This document shows, piece by piece, positions 55,730-64,000 of a DNA stretch of 64,000 bases (position 1 is its first letter; each line of letters starts with the position of its first letter). The notes beneath the pieces were generated by a model, which was not told where the DNA came from, made no database searches, and saw only the letters and a program-made list of their open reading frames with translations. This DNA is from Isoetes taiwanensis (taxonomy: Eukaryota > Streptophyta > Lycopodiopsida > Isoetales > Isoetaceae): contig JAJEKV010000558.1 in NCBI GenBank assembly GCA_021234155.1, forward strand, positions 62,001-126,000. Direction: 5' to 3'. A program made the position numbers and the translations under genes.

Positions 55730-56468
55730 GGTGCATGTTCCTACATGCAAATTCTTGTAAAAGAATCTCTTGAGAATACTCTAAATTCATAGATTCTCTA
55801 AGATTCTACCAAGGTTCTCTTAGAGGGTTCATGAGCATTTCTCTAAATTTTATAAGTTTCCCTCTAGATTCCATTAGATTTCTCTAGATTCTCTAAGATT
55901 TTATGAAGATCCCTTAGATTCTCTTAGATTCATTTAGATTTTATGAGGATTGCCCGGGTTCCTTACATTACATGAGATTCAAAGAGATTCTATAAAGATT
56001 TCCTTAGATACTCTAAGATTTCATCAACATTTTATTAGATTCCCTTAGATTTTATGAAGATTCGTTTAGATTCCCCAAATTTTAAGAGATTCCCTTAGGC
56101 TTGTAAATATTTTCCTAGATTCTCTTACATTTTATAAGATTTTCATACATTTTATTAGATTCTTCTGAATTCCTTTACATTCTAGAACTTTTTAGAACAT
56201 TCTAAGACTTTCTGGAACATTCTAAGACTTTCAATATATTATAGAACTTTCTGGAAGTATTTCCCTAGATTTCCTTACATTCCTGTAGATTCCCCTACAT
56301 TCTAGAACATTCTAAAACTTATTAGAACAATTTGGAAGTTTCTGGAAGAATTTTCTTAGATCCCCCCTAGATTCTCTTATGTTCTAAAAGTTTCTAGAAG
56401 ATTCTAGAACTTTCTAGAGCCTTCCAGAACATTCTAGAACCTTCTTGAACTAGCTAGAATGTTATAAG
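55730..56468. repeat. TTCTAGAAC / CCCTTAGATT minisatellite, copy 2
   Basis: It has the same succession of words as 53.94-54.69 kb: AGATTCCCTTAGATTTTATG, TAGATACTCTAAGATTTCATCA, TTCTAGAACTTT and so on. It ends CTAGAATGTT..CTATTTTATCTT, matching the left flank of the LINE insertion in copy 1. Confidence 0.85.
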
Positions 56469-56489
56469 CTATTTTATCTTAATGGTAAA

Positions 56490-56975
56490 CATTACCCTTA
56501 AGTATATATGAAACATAAATTATTCATAGAATTAATGCTTGGTCTAGAGGTTAGAATGGAAATTTGGGGGATCAATGGTCGGGGTTGAATCCTTCACACA
56601 ACATAAAAAATTTTAAAAGCCTTTTCCTAAGGGATGAGCATTCAACTTGAGTCGTAGGATCTTGGACCGATCAAGGGTCGAGATCTCATGCAACATGAGC
56701 CATAGGATCTATTACATATAATTCCCAAAGTCATGTGCGATAGTAGGATATGTGCCAAGCCAAGTGAGCTGTAAGATCCTGGATCGACGATCAGGATCAA
56801 GAAGAACCTGGACCGTAGGATCGATTGCATATAATTCCCAAAGCCATGTGCGTTAGTAGGATACAAACTCCCAAGCCATCCAGGTGATGCGATCGTCCCA
56901 AAGCCCGTGGTAGTAGGATCTCGGATCAACGGTCGAATTGAGTAGGAAAACATAAGAACATATATATGTTATGAT
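56490..56975 (+). mobile_element. tRNA-headed SINE-like repeat, copy 2
   Basis: TGGTCTAGAGGTTA (56,540-56,553) and GGGGTTGAATCC (56,581-56,592) match the A- and B-box consensus of tRNA-derived promoters at realistic spacing. The body shares GTCGTAGGATCT, GGATCAAGAASAACYTGGAC and ATAATTCCCAAAGYCATGTG words with copy 1 and ends at the same CATAAGAACATATATATGTT. Confidence 0.6.
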
Positions 56976-57119
56976 ATATGCACAAATCCATGCTATTATT
57001 TATTATCTCTAAATAAATATGTCTGATTATTATCTTTAAATAAACATGTCTCAAACACAATCGCATGTTAGCACAATATATGTTATTTGGCACAATCAAG
57101 GCCAAATCAATCTAAAAGC

Positions 57120-57365
57120 GGATCAATTTGTCTACACATAGTCCATATAAAAGCCCAAGCCGAAGAATCTCAAATCGGCGATTAGGATCATATCAACTTG
57201 GGCCGTATGATGCTTACATATAAGCTATAAACAAACTCCCAAGCCATACATAGCGTGCGATCGCCCCAAAGCCCGTGGTAGTAGGATCTCGGATCAGCGG
57301 TCGGATTAGGCGTTACAAACATAAGAACATATGTATGATGTTATGATATGATATATACACATTGT
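57120..57365 (+). repeat. SINE-like repeat, 3' partial copy
   Basis: ATCATATCAACTTGGGCCGTATGATG, AAACTCCCAAGCCAT, CCAAAGCCCGTGGTAGTAGG and ATCTCGGATCARCGGTCG recur from 56.77-56.96 kb. The tRNA-like head is absent. Confidence 0.75.
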
Positions 57366-57567
57366 ATATATTCTAGAATGGGACTCGCATGAAACCACCA
57401 CGGCGACTTAGACTTGCTTCTCATTATTGATTTTCTACAATGGTGGATAGTGGGTAGCGCACACATCACGAACTACCCATAAAAATAAAGGAAAATCAAT
57501 TATATTATTATTTGGACCCCAACAAAATACAATGCTAATAGAAATTTGGGCTAGTGTGCTGTAGAAA

Positions 57568-57627
57568 GCTTATCATAGGGATTAAAAACCCCCCTTCGGG
57601 TTTTCGAGGAAAACCCTAGTGATAAGC
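57568..57627. repeat. Hairpin (13-14 bp stem) with a LINE-tail-like loop
   Basis: GCTTATCATAGGG (57,568-57,580) pairs with CCCTAGTGATAAGC (57,614-57,627). The loop AAAACCCCCCTTCGGGTTTT can fold further. On the minus strand, TTTTCCTCGAAAACCC echoes the TTTTTCCCTCGAAAACCCTCC of the LINE tails, so this may be a diverged LINE 3' scrap. Confidence 0.6.
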
Positions 57628-57629
57628 CC

Positions 57630-58374
57630 AACCCGGCATGAATGGACAAGCGTAAAAGGCATAAAAATCGGCTCCCAAAACCCACGAATGGAAAAGTGAA
57701 GCGGATGTATCTGCGCTAACTGTGCACCCATGCATCACCAACAAAACAACAAGACAAAACAAACCTCCCAGTGGAGGGGATTCTGTAGCGTGCCGCCGAT
57801 AAAAAATACAATAACAAAAGGGGAGGGTGGGTTCAAAGAGAATAAGGTGCTATTCGAGGAAGCCCGATGAGATGTTGATCGTAAACGCGCCTAAAATAGC
57901 GAACTCCCAACCGAATGGGCATCACATGCGCATGCATGCAAAACATGGGCCCTTTCGTCCCATTCTAGAATGGCGATCGATGTCTCGGATCGATGGGATA
58001 ATATAATATTATACATGGCAACCCCATACGAACCATTAAAATAAAACCCCCGCAGAAAGGTTGTTTTACGATACTCATCTGAAGCGGGGCATCTGGCGGT
58101 TGGCGAGGAGCCCCAAACCTATCACGCCCATACATGTGTACAATGCGCTTCACAACCTTTAGTTTAATTCCATATTTAAAATTTACGGTTAACTAAGACT
58201 TGCTAAAAATGAGTCTTTGCCTAACGATGGCTAAGATCGCCCAAAATCTGCATGGCGGTCAGGAGCCTCGGATGGGCCTTTTTGACATGAATATCAACAA
58301 AAACAATCGGGGAGGTGCGGGGGTTTTATTTCAATGGTTCAATTTCTTAGTATGTGGGTTGCATGTACAATATA
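57630..58374. other. Spacer
   Basis: No recognisable gene. Short unassigned ORFs occur at minus 58,153-57,965 and plus 58,200-58,493. Confidence 0.4.
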
Positions 58375-58470
58375 TTATATTAATACAATGTATATATACA
58401 TATATTAGGGCGTGTGTGGGGCCAATAATGTTTTGGCCTTCGGGCCTAGGGTTGTTAATATGTAGATATA
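58375..58470 (-). repeat. Interspersed repeat, partner of 52,545-52,635
   Basis: It is the reverse-complement homologue of the 52.55 kb element, with the GGCCTTCGGGCC core followed by TAGGGTTGTTA. Confidence 0.75.
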
Positions 58471-58489
58471 ATAGGGTTGTTAGTATATG

Positions 58490-58570
58490 TTAGCTACTCT
58501 CTTTGTTTGGATCCTATAGGCCAATTGGTCTCCATAGGCGATAAAAATACATTCTATTCTATTTTATTCT
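58490..58570 (+). mobile_element. LINE 3' terminus, minimal copy (~80 bp)
   Basis: CTACTCTCTTTGTTTGGATC, CTATAGGCCAATTGGTCTCC, GGCGATAAAAATACATTCTA and TTCTATTTTATTC correspond to the last ~80 bp of the copies at 43.8 and 55.0 kb, including the (TTCTA)n-like end. Confidence 0.85.
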
Positions 58571-61480
58571 TACAAAGTTGAAATGAGGCAATGGGGTACA
58601 AGGTTGCAGAGGATGATGTTGAACTCTTCTTTGCTTCTTTGCATCTATTTGAGCCTATTCTAAATTGAATAGTCAATGACCTACGAAAGATAATTACAAG
58701 CTTACATCCTCATGTCAAAAACATTACTAGCAAACTTCATTAGCCAATGAAGACGATCCAAAGCATTTAAAAAGGGAGCAGATATAAATCTTATAATAAA
58801 GGTATTCTTTATGTCATTGAGGCTTACATGCAACCAATCTTTACACCATAACACTAGCACATCCTTCAAGAATAGCAAGTATAATCCTTTGGCTATTAGT
58901 AGCCACTTTTTTTTCCTATGCTCTCAGAGTATAGCTAACTCCTCAGTCTGCATCAGTATATTTAGTGTTTGCCCTGATTTGGATACGACATCTCAGACAT
59001 TAGATGATCTATTTAGTGTTTGTCCTAATTTGGACACGACATCTTACACATAAAGTCAAGATACATAGCACCTCAGACATCACGTCAGAATTTAAGATGG
59101 GTGAGCGTACATGCATGTATCGCATATGTATGCATAGCACATTTCTATTTTATTATTAATATATTTGGTTTCTAGATCTAAAATCAAGCTCTATTTTATT
59201 ATATGTTTTTCCTAGCTCTAAAATCTAGCTCTTTTGAGTTCTCAGCCTCTTTAGTCTCTTTTTTTTTCTATGTATTTTCTTATTAGTATTTTGCTCCTAG
59301 TTCTAAAATCTAGATTTCCATTATTTTATTTGCTCCTTGTCATTTTTCATATTGAGATTGTTTTATTTGCTCCTAGTATTTGAGCCATTGCCCTTGTGAT
59401 GGTGGGTGATGGTACATTTGCTCTTGTGTCATTAATTGTTGTATCGTAATTACGTCATTGGCATTCTCACAATAAATTTCCATTTATTTAGTGCACCCAG
59501 CAAATTTGAAGTTAGAGCTTCACTTCAAATGCTACACAACTTATATCTTATTGAATATGCTCCCTTCACAAAAATCACCAGCATAGATAGGAGGATCTAT
59601 CAATGAGAGCTTTGCCATTGGATTTGGATATTCATCTGCATATTCACGTATTTGGTATGCTTCATATTCGTATTTGATATGCTCCATATTTTAGATTGTC
59701 TATCTATTATTGTTTAATCTAAGTGTGTATTGCATGGAAAAAAAACCTTGTGTTATACAATTCCCCTGTCCTTGTGGTGCTCACATAAAAGTCCAAATCC
59801 CAAGCCATATAGAATCGACACCCATAATCCATTCCCCATTACATCAGCAATGCCATGCTATCCGAAGAAGTTATAATCATTGAGAGACCATTTTTATTCA
59901 GATAGACAAACAAAGGAATTTTGAAGTTTGTTCCTTTATCTCGGACACTGACATTATGCGACATAGAGGCAACCTTGGCAGGGGGTACAAGTCCATTCAT
60001 GACTGTGAAAGTGAAATGATGCGCTTGCACACCTTCAAGTCAAGGCAATATGCCACATAGAGATGTCCTCACATCAAGTTAATAGGATAGATTTCCAATA
60101 TATAGGGCAAGAAAGAAACGATGGAGCTAAATGTCAACATTTTTGCGTCCACAACCATGGGCCAAAAATAATGACATGCATGGGCTTAGTAACTTTATGT
60201 AGAAAGGGACATGGCCAATGTTAAAAAACATGCCTCAAACACAAAGCCAGAGCACATGGCAAAACCTGCTCGAAGGCGATCGCCCTATCCATCCCAGCGA
60301 AAGAGGGGCCTTCCACGCGCCGGCGTAAAAAAAAAAAACTATAGACAAACCACTCTCCCCTTTAATTCCTGCCAATCTTTAGTTTGGAATATCCTTCGTC
60401 ATTATGTGGCTTCCTATACTTTGCCCACCCTATAGATAAGATAAGATAAGTTTTTATAGGACACCTCCCATCAGTGTATAACAAACCTTTTTTTTTTCCA
60501 ATAGGAATAGGAAAAAAGCCTTTTGTTTATAAAATTAATAGGATTATATAAGTTTGAACCGGATTGGCCCTTTTGTTACAAAATCCATTAGGAACTTTCT
60601 TGTAACGAAATTCTACAAGCTCATCAAGTGTTGTAGTACATTGCAAAACCTATAATGCATGCACTATATGATGAAAAAATGTTTTAGAGGTGGTCGTTTA
60701 ACATCATTTAATATTGTAGGCGTATCTTAAATATAATATTTGCTTTCCCTATATAAAAGTAGCTTAGTAAGAAAATCCTACTAGTATAAAATATAACCAA
60801 AAAATTCCTAGGACCTATGGCTTCAACCGGCCCAAATCCTTATACGCCATTTTTTGGATCAGGCGTATATCCTACAATATTTCATATGGGTGGAACTTTT
60901 TTAATTTGAACCGGATTGTTTGATTCAATCCTAGGACTTTGTGTTACTGCCTCCCACACCACCATTTAAGGTATCATTTTCTTAACATTTCAACTTTACT
61001 TATCCACCATCCTAAAAGAAGACTAATAAATTTCTCCCAAATTTACCATATTGGACATTGAGCGTCCACTTTAAGTATTCAATGATCACTTTGCGGCTAT
61101 GATTCCAAGAGGATCAACGGACATCTTAAAGGGATTCTTGCGACGAGGTGTAAGATGACTAAGCAGGTAAATTTTTTGTAATGTAAGGGTAAAATAGATG
61201 GAATGCATTCGATAGGCTAAAGAATCGAAAAACACTATAAACGAGTTTTTGGGGTGACATTCATGTAAAAAGTTTGCCATATAACATAGAGTTATTAGCA
61301 GGATTTACCTCATGTTTAAGGTAAATTATTGCTTTTAAATTTAAGGTAGATTTTTTGATTGGGCTAGAATACAAGACGAGACTTTATCTTACATTTTTAT
61401 TTTATTTTACATACAATCGATGAAACATTAGGATTTATAGTTGAAATGTGAAAAACGCATGTAATAGAAACATAAATGAA
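58571..61480. other. AT-rich spacer without a recognisable gene
   Basis: At 58,955-59,045 TTTAGTGTTTG.CCT.ATTTGGA, TACGACATCT..CACA is tandemly duplicated (~60 bp). At 59,160-59,350 CCTAGCTCTAAAATCTAG words repeat irregularly. ORFs at minus 60,030-59,839 and plus 60,211-60,435 are unassigned. Confidence 0.45.
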
Positions 61481-61800
61481 ATTCAAATCACATTGCCACC
61501 GTTAATGGCAATGAGATAGAGATCTATGTCGTGTGCACGTGTGCGGAGATGCGTGGACCATTGAGCATTGCCTTTTCATGTGTGGCCATCTTAGACATGA
61601 ATGGGATTGGTTGTTCTCCTTTTACGTGCCACTAACAAGTCAACAAGTTCAATTTGTCCAAGCACGTGGGACGGATTTTAAAAGCTAGGCTTTTCATTTA
61701 GCAGGAGTGTTGGTTATTCGGACTATCTGGAAAAGGCTTGGGAGACTTGTAGTCTTCAAAGGTTTGGATGTAACCATCATTCAATTAAATTGGGATTATG
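61480..61800 (+). pseudogene. LINE C-terminal fragment (zf-RVT region)
   Basis: The plus strand encodes TIEHCLFMCGHLRHEWDWLF at about 61,560-61,620 (the ETxEHxLFxC signature of zf-RVT) and FHLAGVLVIRTIWKRLGRLV then VFKG at about 61,698-61,763, like VxxWTIWxxRNxxVFxG near the end of plant LINE ORF2. It converges tail-to-tail on DUF7869-like copy 2. It is a different LINE lineage from the one at 21-24 kb. Confidence 0.55.
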
Positions 61801-64000
61801 TCTTAATTTTGGGATAAATTTTATATTGCTTTTTTTTAGTAACTTTGTTAAATTCACTTTTTAGTAACTTTGTTGCCCTTAGACTAGAATAGGCGTTAAC
61901 ATATAATCACACACGGGAATATAAACTCACACCTTAACTTCAAATTATAAAATCATATATCATGGAACTCAAGTAGTACACAGAACTTTTTATTAACTGT
62001 AGAAAAAGATACATAGTAATTGTTTTTCATTTTTCCACTAGCATCCCTAAGGATATGAGAACCTTATTCTTACATCCCTGGAGGTATTGTAACTCTCATT
62101 TGTTTTACTAGGAATAGTTTTGGAGTCCACGAAGTACAATAACACTGGTTTCAACGTCTAGCCAAAGATCGGGGATCACTGATTTCTCCTCCACCTCTTT
62201 GTCCAACAATCAATATCTTTCTTTATCGGTTGACATTACTCAACCGATGTCTTGGACACCACCATTCCATAGCGCACCTTATTGAAGTTAACATCACCTT
62301 CTTCTTTGCAAATATCCAGGATAGTCCATCCCAACCACAATCGGATAAGTCTCTAGATCTGTTGGTTTTACTACTACAAATTGGTTGCACTCCCGCCGTT
62401 AGAAGGTTCATAACAATCCATGCCTAGATATTTTGGCCTATCCTTCTTAGGACCAACATAGTGTTTATCGGATTGAGGAGGAGCATATGCCTTCACAATG
62501 CTACTAATGGGTACCATCATCTTCGGCCGCTAACACCGACTAATGTTTTCCACTTACTTTTGGGAACCACCCTTCTTTCGGCTCTTAGGAGGATGTGTCT
62601 ACCTCATCCAACAAGTTGATCACCTTCTTCCAATAATCTATCAATGCGATTTGTCTCATCACATTAGTTTGCCAATGCTTGATGTAGTCATTGATGCCAT
62701 CCTTAGATCAATCCCAATTGTTTGACTTCTTGAGTTGGTTTTAGAGCTTTTGGTTGACCTTCAGAGGTATCATAGGCTTGCCATTTGCATCCCTCATGCC
62801 AAATTTACGCCCCACCTCTCCACTTCTCCTCGAAGGTCTCATTTTCCATTGCATGATTGGAATCCCTTCTCTCACCCAAAAAGTGAATTGAAGAGGTCTA
62901 GAATGACCTTCAATGTCGAGAGCATAACCATCCCAAAACTCTTCCAATGGGGCACTTCTTCTATGATAGATCCTATAGGAGATGGATTTGTACATCCATG
63001 AAATATTTCCAATAGCACGGGAAAAGTTGGTAAGCTGTCTGTTGTCTCAATACATGACTATATTTTTCCAAACAATGCATCCACATCCTCATGAGTATGT
63101 CAGGGCATTAGGAACCCCAAATTGACTCTTTCAAAAACACCCACAAACATTAAGTAGGATAGGAAGAAAACATCCACCGTTCTTATTTTGACCAGCACAA
63201 TTATCTAGTTGCAAGAGGACTTTACGGGGCGGATCTCGGGGTTTAGCACGGATGTTGAAGCTCCAACATGTTCATTAGGTCCATTCCTCCTAAATCTTGC
63301 CTTGCTAAACTTTTCAATACTATTAGGGGTTCCATCCAACAATGCACTATGTAGTGCCCGCTGGGGTCTGAGGGATCACGTAGGTTACCATTGTAACCCT
63401 TCTCATAGTTTCTTAAACACCTCATGATACTCCCAATGTGAAAATCTGGACCATCACTCCACAACTCTGGCCCGAAATGGCCTTAATAGGTGCAGGGCCC
63501 ATGCAATATTGCCCCGATCATTTGAAATGCGAAGGATATGATCTTCCACATGACTTAGGAATGTACTTGAATTGTGGAAGACAAGTCTTCTGTTGGTCCA
63601 TTTTATCATGTATAATACATAGATAGTTATTAGGTTCCATTGCGGATAAGGTCCTCCACATCCAATAAGTTGATCTACATGATAGTTGATCCTGTCATAT
63701 GGTCCTTCATATGTTCCCTTATCTTTGCCCTTAGACTTGGTTTTGCACAGTCTTATCTAGTGTCTCCTTCAACTTAGCACATAAATTGCACTTGGCAAAG
63801 TTGTTTGAAGTTACTATGGTCACATGCTTGAAATGCTTATTCCATAGCCTACTAAAAGCGGCGGGCTGGGATATGAGGCCACTCCAAGTTCACGAAGCAA
63901 TGCATTTTATTTCCTCTAATATGCTCTTCCGGGTACAATGGGATGGCAATCTCTTTTCAACAATAACTCTACCCAATTTCATCCTTCTTACTCTCTTATG
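61790..64000 (-). mobile_element. DUF7869-like transposon, copy 2 (inverted, cut by the window edge)
   Basis: Read minus from 64,000, the protein blocks of copy 1 recur: KLGRVIVEKRLPSHC; FKHVTIVTSNNFAKCNLCAK then LKETLDK (CxxC kept); NNYLCIIHDKMDQQKTCLP near 63,620-63,560; RKVLLQLDNCAGQNKNG near 63,230-63,180, intact here; and EGHSRPLQFTFWVREGIPIM in the 62,995-62,741 frame. GHTHEDVDALFG is broken (reads NALTYS...CG.IVW). The C-terminal domain (62.1-62.7 kb) and the AT-rich tail (61.8-62.1 kb) align with 20.1-20.96 kb. N-terminal sequence lies beyond 64,000. Confidence 0.8.
62741..62995 (-). pseudogene. Longest intact frame of DUF7869-like copy 2
   Basis: This 84-codon frame is homologous to 19,736-20,002. 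Shared: DIEGHSRPLQFTFWVREG followed by IPIM. It ends NGKPMIPLKVNQKL, which in copy 1 is reached only after a shift (GKPMIPQVNQKL at about 19,989-20,023). Between the two copies a nearly continuous frame can be followed, so both descend from a coding ancestor. Confidence 0.7.

Noticed and set aside
53440-56468. Dense GAANNTTC / TTCTAGAA words as heat-shock elements
   Set aside because: They arise from a 10-12 bp minisatellite. There is no adjacent gene or promoter to regulate.

Overview
The window looks like nuclear DNA of a land plant. It holds plant-type L1-like LINEs, hAT and Mutator-like transposase remnants, a decayed pentatricopeptide-repeat (PPR) gene, a GT-AG intron and many mini- and microsatellites. 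Two transposase-like families are, from memory, commoner in bryophytes, lycophytes, ferns and invertebrates than in flowering plants, so a non-seed plant is my best guess, with low confidence. I see no rRNA or tRNA gene, no CRISPR, no recognisable LTR-retrotransposon polyprotein and no intact host gene. Almost every recognisable reading frame is broken by stops or 1-2 base indels.

Layout. 1-2.2 kb: AT-rich, no gene. 2.2-5.3 kb: unassigned hydrophobic ORFs, then a minus-strand Mutator-like transposase relic. 5.8-8.6 kb: a minus-strand LINE (ORF1, endonuclease, partial RT) beside a GT-rich simple repeat. 10.25-10.57 kb: tandem repeat of about 141 bp built on a 12-base palindrome. 11.6-14.6 kb: a minus-strand transposase-like gene with a clear 483-bp intron. 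15.6-17.7 kb: short tandem repeats. 17.8-20.96 kb: a plus-strand element with a DUF7869-like protein. 21.0-24.1 kb: a GC-richer minus-strand LINE abutting the 3' end of that element. 27.6-28.7 kb: PPR pseudogene. 28.9-29.5 kb: inverted-repeat (MITE-like) elements. 30.0-30.9 kb: LINE endonuclease fragment beside an hAT fragment.

31.4-39.6 kb is the most structured part. A 19-bp minisatellite occurs in both orientations. It frames two arrays of about 740-820 bp units that are diverged inverted copies of each other, and one array is bounded by inverted unique arms. From 42.5 to 44.8 kb come an hAT fragment, a ~56-69 bp minisatellite, a LINE 3' end and a fragment with a DNA-methyltransferase-like motif.

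52.3-57.4 kb is a duplicated block: a TTCTAGA-rich minisatellite plus a tRNA-headed SINE-like repeat. One copy carries a LINE tail and the other is the empty site. 61.5-64.0 kb holds a LINE C-terminus converging on a second, inverted copy of the DUF7869-like element, which runs off the window edge.

The genes do not form an operon or pathway. They are a nested record of several transposon families and tandem arrays.
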